Of a DNA stretch of 64,000 nt, positions 31,894-45,360 are shown piece by piece (within the stretch, counting starts at the first letter, position 1; each line of letters starts with the position of its first letter). The notes beneath the pieces are model-generated. The model saw only the letters and a program-made list of their open reading frames with translations. It was not told where the DNA came from and made no database searches. The DNA lies in assembly GCA_036927565.1 (NCBI GenBank), contig JAYESD010000009.1:150248929-150312928 (forward strand), read 5' to 3'. The translations under genes and the position numbers were made by a program. The DNA is from Tuctoria greenei (taxonomy: Eukaryota; Streptophyta; Magnoliopsida; Poales; Poaceae).

Positions 31894-32381
31894 TGTGGCG
31901 ATGGCACTTTTGGCGTGGGGAACGAAGTGGGCGCTAGAGTTCTGTTTGCAAGAGCCAAGCGGTACAGTGAATATAAAATCGGAACTGGGGGACGAGCGCA
32001 AGCAGGGCCCGTCTGTGTAGCCATCGGGCAGAGGTGTGACCGACGGTTTTAATTACGCATGTCGGTTGTTCAGGCGCATCCGACACTTTTAACTTTGTAG
32101 GTGTCAGCTTATTTCATAGACCCGTCGTATTTAAGTTCTCGCGTGACCCCACATATAAAGCCGTCGGTCTGTGTGGTCCAGCTGACGGTTATATATTTAT
32201 GGCTATAGGGTTGTGCCGTGGCCCCAACACCTTTATCTAAAACTGTCGGATTTTGTCCGGACGCCGACATCTTTATTTCTTGCAGTCAGTTTTATTTATC
32301 CCGACGCCTTTATGTCATTTAAATGTGACGGTTCCGATGTTTCTAAGAAACCCGACACCCTATTGCTGTTTTCTTGTAGTG
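31894..32381. other. Right subterminal part of the outer CACTA element
   Basis: Noncoding, with CCGTCGG-type motifs and ending in the CACTA terminus TTGTAGTG at 32381. Confidence 0.75.
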
Positions 32382-32599
32382 ATAATAAATGCACATACAA
32401 GTGGATCAAGCACATAAAATACACCCTAGGAGAGAACAAACACAGTAAGAAAATGCCTAGCACACCTGGAATATTCTAGTCTCCATCACTTACCTCTTTT
32501 TCTACAAAATGTTTAACGGCTCAGAGGAGGAGGAGAATCAGTGAGAAAGCGAGAGGATCAAAAGGGAAGATGATCGGTAGAGTGAACTCTTCGTTTGTA

Positions 32600-32679
32600 C
32601 TCTCTCTGTCTCAAAAAGTTTGTCGCTTTGTAGTTCATTTTTGAAATACAAAGCGAAGAATTTTTTGGGACGGAGGGAG
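32600..32679. mobile_element. Stowaway/Mariner-like MITE, copy 2
   Basis: An 80-bp inverted repeat ending in CGGAGGGAG, with TA at 32598-32599 and 32680-32681. Same family as 6413-6487. Confidence 0.85.
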
Positions 32680-32681
32680 TA

Positions 32682-33604
32682 TATTGTTGTTACTAGAGCA
32701 ATAGTTTTAGTTTAATTTTAAACTAAGTGTATTGTTCCAAAAACATCGATTTAAAAAGGAAGGGGTAGGTGCTAGAGGACGATGATATTTGAAAAGTGAG
32801 AATTAGTAATAGTTACTAAAAGAGTCCTAGTTATTAAATAGGCTTTTATGTAGAAGAATTAATGGTCGAACTCGATTGGTCTAGATGGTCAACTCTATGA
32901 CGCCGACTGATAAATGAGAAACTTTGTGTTTATGAGAAATATTAATTATGTCAATTTGTATTTCTTGTTCATGCACCACACAATTTTCGCTAAAAAGGTG
33001 TCATCAACTTAGACACGCTAAATATAAACATTTACATAAACGAGTTGACCGAGTGGACTGGCTCGACATCCACGTGTACTCCATACATCAAGTTTGAGTC
33101 CATTCCGATCTTTCGAAAAAAAGTTTTGAGTCCATTGCTCCATTGTGCCCATAACAATTTCAATTTTATAGCTACTATCATGGTCCGGTCCGGATGGTGA
33201 CCTGCTTTCGGCAATTCAGCATCGTCGTGTTGCGGCGAGGTGAGAATAGTGATATGTGGCCCAGACGAGGTTGTCGGCTGGCGGTGGATACTTGCAAGTG
33301 ACGGTGGGGCAGCTCCACAACTGTGACATGCACACATGGTTTGGAGCAGGCTTTAGCTATCCACACTCGTTCTCTTGAAAGCATACCTTATATACTTTTT
33401 TTCTATTTTTACAGCATCTCTTCTAAATTTACACGTATGCTTTACAATATGCCACTGCGAACAACCTTATATTGATGTGTCGTGCACGATACTGACCATT
33501 TTAATTTTTTTCTTTCGATTTTGAAGACACGATTTAGAGTTTCAGACTGCATGGTGATGCCAACAATATTGTACTATACGATTCTGGCAATTTTCCAAGG
33601 TGTG
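32682..33604. other. Unassigned spacer
   Basis: I see no coding, RNA or repeat feature. Short frames here lack any recognisable motif. Confidence 0.5.
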
Positions 33605-35343
33605 TGTGAGATCTATGTGTGCTGAATACATTGGTTTTGACAATAAAAGTTTTGAATACTACCATAACATCTTTTTAGCAAGGTCCGACATGTTTTTGGG
33701 TAGCTCCGGCATGTCTTTGATAGCTCCGGCATGTCGTTGTTAAGCTCCGATATGTTTTGATAGGTCCGACTTATGTTGGTTAGCTCCGACATGTTTTTCT
33801 AGCTCCGGCTTTTGGGTTGACTAGTTCCGACTAGCTTTGGCAAGCTCTGGTGCTAGGTTGTACTAGCTTTGGTAAGCTCCGGTGCTAGGTTGTACTAGCT
33901 TTGGATAGCTCCGGCTCAAGCTCCAGTTAGCTTTGGCAAGGTCCGGTGCTTGACCGTAGTGGTTCTGCTTTTATCTTGCAATGTTTCAAACTTGCTTTAC
34001 ACTTATGGAAAGATTGCTTAGTATTCATTTGCTAAGTTTTTGGTGCGTTTTGGTTGTTATGGTTGATATCATTTTGCTATATTTTGCAACATTCTTATGT
34101 GAGGTGCTCACGTAAGATGTTGTAGTTTTGGAACTAACGTAAGTCAAGTCGAGGACTTGTGCTCAAAAGTATTGGTTGTTTATTCATGTGCAGGTGTTGC
34201 TTGAGTTCAAGACATGGCTGGTGATGGGATCCATTGGACTAGTCTTAGAGAGAAGATGAGGTTCAACAACCAAGTTCGGGAGGAATTGTGCTTGAGTTGA
34301 TCGAGAGGTTGCGCAACATATTTGAATCAAGAACAATGCATATGAAGGTATTGTGGACGTCGTTGGAAGATGTTTGCACGTATGCAAGGAGTGCATGGAC
34401 GTGGCTACATGGTTACGAGGCATGATGAAGAGATGTGGACATAAAGAATTGGCCAGAAATGTCCAACTGACTAGGTTATGGACTCAAGTTGCGGCTGAGT
34501 CGTGTTTGACTCAAATATGGAAAGATTTGAGTTGGTTATGATAGGATTTCGTGTGGGTCACGAATTTGAGTTGTTTTAGGAATGTGGGATACGTTCCTAA
34601 GGTTTTTGGAAGTCTTAAGATTGCTTCTATCTGCGTATAGAAGAGTCCTAAGCAGTTATGGAAAGTTTCGATTCATGATTTGAGTAGGATTAGAGTCCTA
34701 GTTGAGATTGGGTTGGCCTAAGGGCTGGTTATATAAGCAAGGGAGGCCAGAGCTCGTGGTAGACGATTTTGGGACTGTTCCTCTTGTGTTCTATTGAATA
34801 AAATTCGTATTTAAAAGGAACTTTTGTGCCTTATTCATCCGACTTGTTCCAGACAAGTTTTTCTCGTCGAGTTTTCTGCACAACACTATCTTTGTTCGGT
34901 GGTTTTATCATAACTCAAGTTTTACAGATCCAATTGACGTGATTCTTTTTGGGTTATTTTCACAACTTTATTATATATCATATGTAAAAATTTCACGGTC
35001 ATTGGATTTGTGGTATTTGATCTACACGAGTTTCTTTGCAGTATTACATATCTGTTTTTTACTCGGTAGAACAGATTGACCTTTGTTCGATCATTCGATC
35101 GTAACTTGAGTTTCTCTAGACGTATTTGAGTGATTCTTGTTGTGTCATCTTTTTGACTTGATTCTCTATGATATGTATCACTTTTTTAATGTGAAACACA
35201 TTTAGATTAGTCTCACACACGATTTCTTTAACAGATCATTTTTCTGCTGAAGGGGTTGGGATTTAATTGTTTCCGCTACTTAAGATTTTTAATATACCAT
35301 TCACCCCCCTCTGGTAGCTTTTCACGTGCTCTTCGATCCTACA
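33605..35343 (+). repeat. Copia-2 5' LTR (1739 bp)
   Basis: It starts TGTGAGATCT and ends GATCCTACA. It is longer than the Copia-1 LTR because of the minisatellite at 33680-33955; elsewhere it aligns with Copia-1. Confidence 0.92.
33680..33955 (+). repeat. TAGCTCCGACATGTTTTT-type minisatellite in Copia-2 LTR
   Basis: About 13 variable units of about 20 bp, each centred on AGCTCCGR or AGGTCCGR. The 3' LTR (63776-64000) repeats the array with a slightly different order. Copia-1 LTRs retain only one such unit. Confidence 0.85.
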
Positions 35344-35345
35344 AT

Positions 35346-35358
35346 TGGTATCAGAGCC
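35346..35358 (+). other. Copia-2 primer binding site (tRNA-Met)
   Basis: TGGTATCAGAGCC lies 2 nt after the LTR end. Confidence 0.93.
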
Positions 35359-35404
35359 ACGGTGCTCTAATCTTTATGATTTGCACGTATTTTGACTAAT
35401 CATC

Positions 35405-37683
35405 ATGGAGAAATACTCTGCAAATCCTTGTGTCTTTAGTGGTATTGATTTTTAGGTTTGGAAGACACATATGGAAGCCTTCATCCAGGCTTAAGGCTTC
35501 GGAATATGGGAGAAGGTATACAAGCCTTATGAAGTGCCGTCAAACGATCAAGTTACAGCTACAAATCTGAGATATGTTGACAATAACAAAAAGGCTCATA
35601 ACATGATCATATAAGGATTAACTCAAAGCGACTTCGACTGTGTTGCACACCTCCGACCTGCATAGGATGTGTGGAAAGCACTTTGTGACTACCACGAAGG
35701 ATCCAACATGATCAAGGAGGTAAGGCAAGACATGTTCAAGAAAGAATACATGCGCTTCGAGATGCAGCACGGTGAGTCTATTGATGACGTTTTCGCTCGC
35801 TTTAATAAAATTCTCAGCAACTTGCGTAGTGTCAATGTTAATTTTTCAGATGCTGAAAATGCTAGGCAATTGTTAAGTGCATTAGACATGTCAATTTGGG
35901 AGATGAAAGTCACATCTATTCATGAATCTACTATCATGAGTACACTTACTTTAGATGTGCTATATTCTAAGTTAAAAACTCATGAAATTGACATAATATC
36001 ACGTAAGAACCCAAACAAGTCTATTGCTTTTGTTTCTCAACGTGATATGCCTAGCTCCGGCCAATCTTCATCTTGTGGTACAGTTGCCTTGTTGTCCTCT
36101 CTAACCCTTGAACAGATTGAGGAGTTTCCAAAGGAGGAGCTAGTACTTCTCTCTACTAAGTTCTCAAAAGCATTGCAAAATATGAGAACTAGAAGGAGAG
36201 GAAGCACTGGACCTCAATGATGTTTTGAATGTGGTAAGACAGGACATTTTTGCTCAGATTGCCCTAACCTTTCAGGTCCTACTTCCCAGGATGAAAAGCC
36301 AACAAGGATGAAGCACTCCTCTGCAAAAGATACGAAGAAAAAGAAGGGTTTTATAGGACGTCAATTGGTGAGCAGTTTTATCTCCGCACATCAAGAACTT
36401 GGCTCAAGTGATGTGGACATTGGAAGTGATGAAGATGAAGATGATTTGGCAAACTTGTGCTTCATGGCGAGCAAGTCAAGATCAAGTATGGAGGAGGCTG
36501 AACACAACAATGATAATGAAGAGGTATGTCCTACTTGTGAAGAAATGTGTGATGCTATTTCTCGTGCCACTATTATAGTTAAGAAAAAGGACAAAAAGCT
36601 TAGGGATAGTGCTGCTAAAATTGAATCACTAGAATCTGAAATCAACCGTTTAAAAACTTTGGTTCCTAGTGATGATGCATGTCGCTCATGTGATTTAATA
36701 TATGAACAATTGTCCTCATTAAGAAGTGTGCACACCTCCACACTTGATAAACTTGAGTTAGAAATTGAAAAGAACAGAGAGCTTGCTGCACTTAATGATA
36801 AAAACTTAAAAGATGCTAGTTGTTCTACAATTGATTTGCATTGTTCTACTTGTGATGATCTTGATAAGAAACTACAAGATGCTATGAATGAAATTTCTAT
36901 ATTGAACAATGCTTTACGTTCTCATGAAGTTAAATATTGTTCCAATTGCAAATTAAAAGAAAAGCTTCATGTAAAATTTGTCTTGATCTGTCCAATAAAC
37001 TTGATGACATGCATAGGACATTAGATCGGTTTTGTAATGGGAATAAGAATCTAAACTTGCTGCTGAATTCTTCCAAGTCTTGCAATGATAAAACTGGTTT
37101 AGGTTTTGATTCTCATGCTCATGCTAAGGCACATCCACCTAAAATTGTAAAGTCATTAGGAAATAGTTTGATTCAAACAGTTCCTAAACAAAAGAAGTGG
37201 TTTTCAAATATGCAGGAGTGTTGTCTCATTCGGTTTCAAATAAAAATGTTGCTTGCTCATCTAGACATGAACACAAAGTTAAATTTCATTGTACCTACTG
37301 TGGTAGAGATGGTCATGTCATAGATTTTTTATAGACTAGCTAAACAACATAAAAAGGAAAGAATGGTTGCTAGATCTCATAACTTTCATGCAAAATTTGC
37401 TGCACTTGCTAAACCGAATGATACGAACATGCAATCTTCTGTAATGAGTCGAAAATATGCAAAGTTTGCTCCCAAACCTACTATTTTTCGTGCTACACAT
37501 GTAACACCTCATTGGTTAGTAGTTGGATACAAAAATCCTCAAGCTTTGGCTCATAAACCTGCTGTTTTGTCTCAGCTTTTGCGTGTTATTCCCGCTGGAC
37601 GTCGTGTGACTCAGTACTGGATTCCTAAATGCCTTTTGACTAACCCCAATATTGAGTCATCGACGTATTGTTCTTCTATGTAG
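35405..37683 (+). pseudogene. gag: Copia-2 gag with coiled-coil extension
   Basis: Starts with ATG at 35405 (MEKYSANPCVFSGIDF). Several nonsense changes fall in the first 250 bp (for example TAG near 35453), and a TGA at 36218 sits directly before an intact zinc knuckle CFECGKTGHFCSDC. Acidic stretch, coiled coil and CxxC motifs correspond to Copia-1 (CPTC, CRSC, CSTC, CSNC). A frame change occurs near 36955. In the T-run near 37323 Copia-2 has two T fewer than Copia-1. The gag part ends with TAG at 37681, the same stop as in Copia-1. Confidence 0.85.
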
Positions 37684-40617
37684 GTTACACGCTTGAGGAA
37701 GGAGAGCATTTAGATTGTGTATTCAGGTTGCTCACGCCACATGACCGATAACAAAGAATGGTTCTCCTCCCTCTCTTTTGTGTCACGTGTAGAGAATGTT
37801 ACTTTTGCCAATAATTCTTCAAATCCTATGATTGCTAAAGGTTCGGTTAGAGTAAATGATCACTACACTTTGAAGTATGTGGCAATAGTTAAAAATTTGA
37901 AATACAACTTGCTTTCTATTTCACAACTGCTAGATGAAAATCTGGAAATTATTTTCACTAAAAATTGTTGCAAAGTTGTAAATTCAAATAGTGAGCTTAT
38001 TTTTAACATGTCTCGGTTTGGAAGAGTTTTTAAAGCTGATTTTGATATGTCTTCCTCTAAGCATAGGTGTCTAGTTGCTAATGATTCAAAGGACTTATAT
38101 ATTTGGCATCGTAGACTTGGTCACGTAGGCTTTAATCATCTAACGTGTGTTAGTGCTCTTGATCGCATACGTGGCCTGTCTAAGCTTAAAGGGGATAAAG
38201 AAATTGTGTGATCTTCTTGTAGACATGCTAAAATGGTTGTAGGTTCACATACTCCTCTCACAATGATCATGACAACTGAACCGTGTCAACTTTTGCACCT
38301 TGACACCGTAGGACCTTCACGCATTCAATCCTTCAGAGGTAAATGGTATGTTCTTGTGATTGTTGATGATTATTCTAGATACTCTTGGATTTACTTTATG
38401 GCATCTAAGAATGAAGCTTTTAGTCACTTTGGAACTTTATTTCTTAGATTATCAATTGATCACCCAGGATCTTTAAAAGCAATTAGAAGTGATAACGGAA
38501 CCGAATTTAAAAATCAATCTTTTGATCACTTTTGTGCTGAAAATGGAATATATTATCGATTTTCTTCACCATATGTACCTCAACAAAACGGTGTTGTAGA
38601 AAGAAAGAACAGAACCTTAGTTGAGATGGCTAGGACTATGCTTGATGAATATCAAACTCCTAGGAAATTTTGGGCTGATGCGATTGCAACTGCTTGTTAT
38701 GTCTCAAATCGTGTTTTCTTGCGCGCTAAGCTAGGTAAAACACCATATGAGCTCCGGTTTGGACATAGGACTAGTGTTACACACTTTCGGGTCTTTGGTT
38801 GCAAATGCTTTGTTAAGAAACATGGTAATCTTGATAAATTTGAACCTAGATCCGTAGATGGCATGTTTCTTGGTTATCCATCTCATACTAGAGGCTACCG
38901 TGTGCTTTTACTTAACACTAACAAAATTGTGGAGACTTGTGAGGTGTCTTTTGATGAAGCTAGCCCAGGTACTAGCTCAAACATTGCAGGTCCAGATCCA
39001 TATCCGTAGGGGGAGATCATTTTCGTTGAAGATGAGGAAGAGGTGGAGCTGCTGCCCGAAAATTCAGCAGTTAATGACATTGTTCTAGCTCCTGATTTTG
39101 ATTCACAGCCAGCACCGACGACCACTATTGCTGCTCTAGATCCTCCTCAAGTCACAAGCTCATCGATTTGTGATGAATATGAAGAAGAAGAAGATTGTAA
39201 AGTGTCCACTCCCCTCCGGGTTCTCAAAAGTCATCCTCCAAAATAAATTATTAGAAGCTTGCACGAACGAGTCGCACGGTCCAAGTTTTACGATCCAAAC
39301 TCTCATGCTCATTCTACTTTTGTTGCTTCTTTTGAACCCAAAGATATATCACACGCAACATGAATCTTGGATTATTGCCATGCAAGAAGATTTAGAAAAT
39401 TTTGAAAGAAATAATGTTTGGAAACTTGTACCTCCACCTCAAGGTCACACTTTAATTGGAACTAAATGGGTGTTTAAAAATAAACAAAGTGAGGACGGGG
39501 TTGTGGTTAAGAATAAGGCTAGGTTGGTTGCTCAAGGTTTCACTCAAGTTGAAGGTCTAGATTTTGATGAAACTTTTGCTCATGTTGCTCGATTAGAAGC
39601 CATAAGAATTTTGTTAGCTTTTGCTGCATCTAAAGGTTTTAAGCTATATCGAATGGATGTTAAAAGTGCTTTTCTTAATGGCTACATAGATGAGGAGGTT
39701 TATGTCAAACAACCACTGGGTTTTGAAAATCCAGATTTTCCTAATCATGTTTACAAACTGTCCAAAGCCTTGTACGGTCTCAAACAATCCCCTAGATCAT
39801 GGTATGATAGGTTAAAACATTCTTACTTGAAAAAGGGTTTACCACGGGCAAGCTTGATAAAACTCTTTTTGTGCTTAAGCATGGCAATGACTCATTATTC
39901 GTTCAAGTGTATGTGGATGATATTATCTTTGGTTGTGCTTCTCATGATCTTGTGTCCAAGTTTTCAGCTATGATGAGTTCAGAATTTGAGATGAGTATGA
40001 TGGGAGAACTCACGTACTTTTTGGGGCTGCAAATCAAGCAAACCAAGGAGGGTACCTTTGTGCATCAAACAAAGTATACAAAAGACCTCCTAAGGTGCTT
40101 CAACATGGACAAAAGCAACCCTCTTCGGACACCAATGGTAATAGCAACAACACTTGAACTTGATGAAGATGGTGAACCTGTGGATCAAAAAGAATATAGA
40201 GGCATGATCGGATTACTTTTGTACCTCACGGCATCAAGCCATGACATACAATTCAGCATATGTCTTTGTGCACGTTTTCAAGCCTCCCCACGTGCTTCAC
40301 ATCGTCAAGCCCTAAAAAGGATTCTCAGGTACTTATATGGAACTCAAGAATTTGGCATTTTTCTTCCTTCTTCCTCAACTGTTACCTTGAAAGCTTTTTC
40401 TGATGCTGATTTTGGAGGTTGTAGGATTGATAGGAAAAATACTTCCAGTGCTTGTCATTTTCTTGGTAATTCACTAATTGCTTGATACTCTAGAAAACAA
40501 AACTCAGTTGCACAATCCACAGCTGAATCTGAATATGTAGTTGCTGCTAGTGCTTGCTCACAAATTTTTTGGATTGTTCAAACACTTAAGGACTATGGGG
40601 TAGATCTAGATAGTGTT
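37684..40617 (+). pseudogene. pol: Copia-2 pol, 5' portion up to the Gypsy-2 insertion
   Basis: Protease reads IVYSGCSRHMTD, so the catalytic Asp is Tyr, and a stop replaces the Trp before it. The integrase finger is cut by TGA at 38209, but the core is better kept than in Copia-1: DNGTEF and QQNGVVERKNRT are intact. Stops and shifts follow at 39007 and near 39245-39360. RT motifs MDVKSAFLNG and VYVDDIIFG are present; a one-base loss in an A-run near 39815 separates them. RNase H begins SDADFGGCRIDRKNTS and is interrupted after DLDSV at 40617 by Gypsy-2. Confidence 0.88.
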
Positions 40618-41621
40618 TGTCGGTACCTGGCGAACCGGGTACCCCTGGATACAGGAAAGGAGGCACGCTGGGTCCCACCGCCCATGGGGGCAAGATCTGA
40701 CATGGTCCAGGGTGTCGCGTGGCATGCGGCATGGCCACACTTCTCCACTGGGGGAAGGCCCGATGCTACCACATGCCCTGCAGCTCCAGGTGCATCTCCC
40801 TCACGTAGGGGAGGTCCGGCACTGCCACATGTCCCGCGGGCCTGGGTCCACCTCCCCGCCGAGGAGAGGTCCGGCGCGTTCACTAGGTCAGCAGCCCCAG
40901 ACCTACCTCCCTACGGGAAGGAGGTTTGGCGCAGCCACGTGTCCGGCAGCTCCGGGCCCGACCTCCCGGCAGAGGGAAGGTCCGGTCTCGCCACGTGGCC
41001 GGCAGCGCCGCACCTAGTCCATCCTTTGATAGCGGCAATAAAGAGGGGCGAGCCCAGTGCACCTAAACAAAAAAGAAGTGTATGTTCCCTAGGTAAGCGG
41101 GAGCTCACACTCATAAGTCAAGAGTCCTGTACCCAGTCCGACGATAACAGGCTGGCGCCAAACTACTATGTATGACGAATGAATGAGAGGCCGCGACAAG
41201 ACGGATGAGACACCGCCTACCATGATGAGGGGCTATGTATAGCCCTGTGGCAAGTCATGGCCAGGTGACACATTGAAGCCCTTGTCAGGGGATAGCATTT
41301 ACTCCCAAATCTTAGGAGGGATTTGGTACACTCAGGGCCACATGTCGGGCCCCGGGTCCCACTTGTAAGCTGCTCGGCCTTGGACTATAAAAGGACTGAG
41401 CAGCAACCGATTAAGACAAGTTCTCTCAGGCCCAAGCAATACAACACACAAACCACCGTAGAGTAGGTTATTACGTCCACACGGCCCGAACCACGTAAAA
41501 CCTTTGCATTCATCATTCTCTGAGCTTGATCTTGCTAGGACTAGCCCTCTAATATACAACAAACCACCACGGGCTGTCTCTGTGCTAGTCTGGGAGAGGT
41601 GTCGGTTTGGACACCTCAACA
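40618..41621 (+). repeat. Gypsy-2 5' LTR (1004 bp)
   Basis: It starts TGTCGGTACCTGG and ends CTCAACA. TATAAAAGG lies at 41386. It contains repeated GGTCCGGC(A/G)..CCACGTG(T/G)C-like units between 40760 and 41010. Confidence 0.92.
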
Positions 41622-41622
41622 T

Positions 41623-41642
41623 TTGGCGCGCCAGGAAGGGGG
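41623..41642 (+). other. Gypsy-2 primer binding site
   Basis: TTGGCGCGCCAGGAAGGGGG lies just after the LTR and differs from that of Gypsy-1 by one base. Confidence 0.75.
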
Positions 41643-41673
41643 CTACTCTCCTGCAAGAATCTTCATCGGCAGC

Positions 41674-42881
41674 ATGGTGAATGCCCGTTCCAACGCTAGT
41701 TCCTCCAGACCACAGCCCCGCCAGCAGGCGGCGGGTGAGGACCAAGCTTCGTCCCACCCCACAGCTAGGTCCCGCTCCAGGGCAGGAAGATCTGGACCAT
41801 CGCGACACCATGCAGTCACCCCACTGACTGCAAGCCTGCACAACACGGCACGGCAAATGCCAGCCATGACAGCTGCTACGGCACCGCCAGCAGCAAGCCC
41901 AGAAAGCGCACTCCTAGCCGCACATGCGCTGCTCCGCAACGCACCGACGGCAGGTGCACCCCAGGGATCAACCCAGAAGTGGGTAAATGACATCGACCAT
42001 CTGGTCGTCGTTTCGCTCCAAGCGACTCCACAAGGCGGGAGGCGAGCGGCAACAACATTCGTCTCACTGTCGTGAATGCCCACCATCGACGTACGAACCG
42101 CCAATAGCCGCTCGACGAGGCTTTCAACGGCAGACCTGCAGGCTGAGCTGCAGTGCCATAAAGCAAGCGAGGACTGCCGAGTTGTCATCGAACGATAGAG
42201 GGAGCGACGCGGCAATCTTGAGGCTGACTACAGCCTGAACGGTCCTAGACCCCAGGACCACGACGCTCTCCCGCCGCGACAGGCGTATGAGACGCCCCCC
42301 GCGCAATGCCAGACGTATATGGCGCCTCCTCCACACCAGGCGTACGCTGCGCCCTCTCCACTCCATGAATATGGTGTGCCTCCGCCACACCAGGCATCTG
42401 CCACCGCACCTCAACACCAGGCGTACACAGTGCCACCTTGCCATCAAAGTCACGCAGCGCCAAACCAGTCGCCGGCAAGTACTGGTGGAGGGTGTGCAGC
42501 TCTAGCTCCACACCTGTGGAGAGTGATGTGGCCTCACAAATTCCGGCCGCACACGCCGGAGAAGTATGACGGGAGTGTCAACCCGAGTGAGTTTCTGCAG
42601 GTCTACTCCACCTTGATCCTGGCTGCGGGAGGTGACGAGGTCATCATGGCCAACTACTTCCCTGTGGTCCTGGCTGGTCCAGCCCGGTCATGGCTCATGA
42701 ACCTTCCCCAGGAGTCTATCACCTCCTAGGAAGAGTTGTGCCGGCAGTTCGTGGCGAACTTCGGAAGTTCGTATGAGCGCCCCGGCACGGAGCTTGACCT
42801 CCATGCTGTTAGACAGCGCTTGGGGGAGCCGCTGCGAACGTTCATCCGGCGATTCTCCTAGGTACAGAACACCATCCCGCA
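41674..42881 (+). pseudogene. gag: Gypsy-2 gag, part before the LARD insertion
   Basis: ATG at 41674 (MVNARSNASSSRPQ). After a low-complexity N-terminus with a frame change and stop near 42075, the capsid-type domain reads FRPHTPEKYDGSVNPSEFLQ, MANYFPVVLAGPARSWLMNL and EELCRQFVANFGSSY. TAG codons at 42727 and near 42858 interrupt it. It is split after QNTIPH by the insertion at 42882. Confidence 0.85.
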
Positions 42882-44503
42882 TGTTAACGGCTCCTAAGAT
42901 ATACTAGCAAATCATCCCCGGCAACGGCCCCATAAATGCTTGTTGGTATTTCTTAATACCACATATCATCTCCAGTAAAGAGATGAGATCCGCAAGCGCA
43001 TGGAAGATACCGTTGTAGCATTTCACCCATGAGTATTCCAAAGGGTATCATATTTATCCCAAAGGAAGGCAATGGAGTAAAGTATATACTACTCTTATGG
43101 TCAAGCTATGGGATACTAATCCATTATCCAGACAGGGGTAAGTTGATAATAGGGGTAGTGTGACACACACCTAGGCAATCTATTCTAAAGGATAAAATAG
43201 GTCCTAGAGGGAGATTGGATTGAGAGTTAGAGAGTGCTCCTACAATGCTCCTAATACATATACAGAGCCTAAGGTAGATACTAATGGTCATGTCAATGAT
43301 GAATTCCTATGCAATGCTATTCAACACACCGGACACGGGCTTACCCCTAGCAATACTAGGGCGACTCCCACCAAGAGCCCGTGGCATAGGCGAACATGGA
43401 GGATTATAAAGGACAGATAGGGTTGTCACCACCTACTACCTACCTCTTCAATCCATGGGTCTACGAGACATCCAACGCTACTTAAATACCCTAGCACCAT
43501 GCTAGCATACTAAGCAAATACCTTAGGAGCCATGGCACAAGCCATCCTAAGGAAATGACTAACCTAAACATCGTTGAACCAATGTTGAAGCATAGCATAA
43601 GTCATTCATATTAACATAATCATATCATAACTACATAGACTATAGTGGGGGTCTATAGTGTTTATGACCATAAGATGTGATCATGAGAGTGAAATCATAA
43701 ATACTATACCTTCCACATACATGGACTCCACAATCAAACAAAAAACGCTTTGTTCAAGTATACGTATAAAAGAAGACTAAAGATAATATCTTTATTGAGC
43801 ACAAAGTCACAAATACAAGAAGGAATACATAAGCCATACCTTTCCCAATGTGGTTGGGAAGAGAGACTCCTTCTACTCCTTTTCCAATTTGGACTTGGGA
43901 CTAGAGGCTCTCCTCTCTACATCCTAACTCCTCTAAGGACTATGGAAGATAGTGTATACAATAGAATGATGCCCAAGTGGCGTGTGTTGAAGTGAGGGGT
44001 AGGAGGTCCTATTTATACTAGTGTTGAGGTCGGTTCCCGCCACCAAAAGCGCGCGAATCAGTCACCATTGACTCCAGGGAGCCGGGAGTAGCCAACACGT
44101 GGAGGCTGACCGAGTTTGGTGCAAAGACCAGGTCGACTGACCCCCTGGTTCTGCCGACTTGGTCATTGCACCGTTTCTCGTGTGCTTTCTCCATGTGGCT
44201 GTCAGGTGGGTCCCATTGATGTATATGGGTGATACACCGTTGGATCTCCTCGGATACTTCTGTTTGTGGGCCATTTGATCCATGGGATGTCACATGTCAT
44301 CGTCTGATTGGTTGGGATGATATTTTATAGGATTGGTCCCTCTACATTTCCTCATTTCCTGCATAAAATGCTGCATACACATATTTCTCTAGGTCCAAGT
44401 GGAATTGGGTTAGATAGAGAGGTGATGTGTGCAAGAGATGATCAATCCTTCACATAATTGAGTTAAATTGACGGATGAAATTGGTATATAACAGCCGTCA
44501 ACA
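42882..44503 (-). repeat. 3' LTR of the LARD-like element (1622 bp)
   Basis: It runs TGTTAACGGC to CCGTCAACA in window orientation. It contains an embedded PBS copy at 42915-42932. Confidence 0.92.
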
Positions 44504-44516
44504 AACTCCCCCAAGC
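44504..44516 (-). other. Polypurine tract of the LARD-like element
   Basis: GCTTGGGGGAGTT on the minus strand, directly before the 3' LTR. Confidence 0.8.
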
Positions 44517-45355
44517 TTATCCTTTGCTCGTCCTGAGCAAAGTCAAGACTTTAGGTTGATGATCAGGAGTTGCTACAATATCTCATTTTCAAAAGTATCT
44601 AATGCACAACAAGATACTCTACCTAGTATTGCAAAAATTGGCTATGATACCCTACCTTTCTTAAGTTATCATGGGGCTTATGCTTTTTCATATTCATGAG
44701 TAGTTGAAAGGTAGAATAGCAAATTGAGGAAACATAGCCTAGAACTCAAGTTCTAGCCTAGAACTCTTCTACTACCTTTCTTTGCAATGAATTTTGAAGA
44801 GAGTGCTAAACATGAATAACATGGAGTTTCTCTTTTTGTTGTGGTATTGTGGATATGATGGATGTTTTGCTTACTTCTAGTGTAGAAGTATAGCATGTGC
44901 AAGTGAAGTCTTGAATTCAAAAAGAGTTGAATGATTTCTCACATAGGTCTATACTAGTTTGACTAGGCTCAATGTGAAAGCAAATATCATATGCATAAGG
45001 TTTTGTCTATGTATGGACATCATATGGCTTTGGTAGGTATTTCCAATCAATTGAGGGAAACTTAAATCTTTTTAGAATTTCTTCGGAAATCTAAGTTTTA
45101 CCTTCAAACTAGGACTAGCAGCCCTATTACTAATTATAATCTTGCAACAACCTAGAATTAGATTAAGCTTTTGCTACCCACAACTTCCAAATTAAGGTAA
45201 AAGTATTTCAAACCAATGAAAGCAATATTCGGAGAGTAGCAAGTTGTAAACTAGAGACTTAGGAAAATAAAACAGAGCAACTATTCATCATTTCATCTAT
45301 GTGAATTCTAAATTATTCTTACCGCACATCTTTATTCGATGAAAGCAAATCTAAC

Positions 45356-45360
<5 letters not shown>

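Larger units (their letters stand above)
6536..32381. mobile_element. CACTA (En/Spm-type) DNA transposon, now filled with nested elements
   Basis: The left end begins CACTACAATAAACGAG. The right end, reversed, begins CACTACAAGAAAACAG. Both are flanked by the 3-bp duplication ATA (6533-6535 and 32382-32384). Subterminal regions (6536-6800 and 31990-32381) carry scattered CCGTCGG/CCGACGG motifs on both sides, as expected for CACTA subterminal repeats. Without Gypsy-1 and the inner CACTA block the element is only a few kb. No TNP2-type transposase is visible, so it is non-autonomous. Confidence 0.85.

Noticed and set aside
33032..33384. Minus-strand frames in the spacer before Copia-2
   Set aside because: No domain, repeat or conservation to support them.
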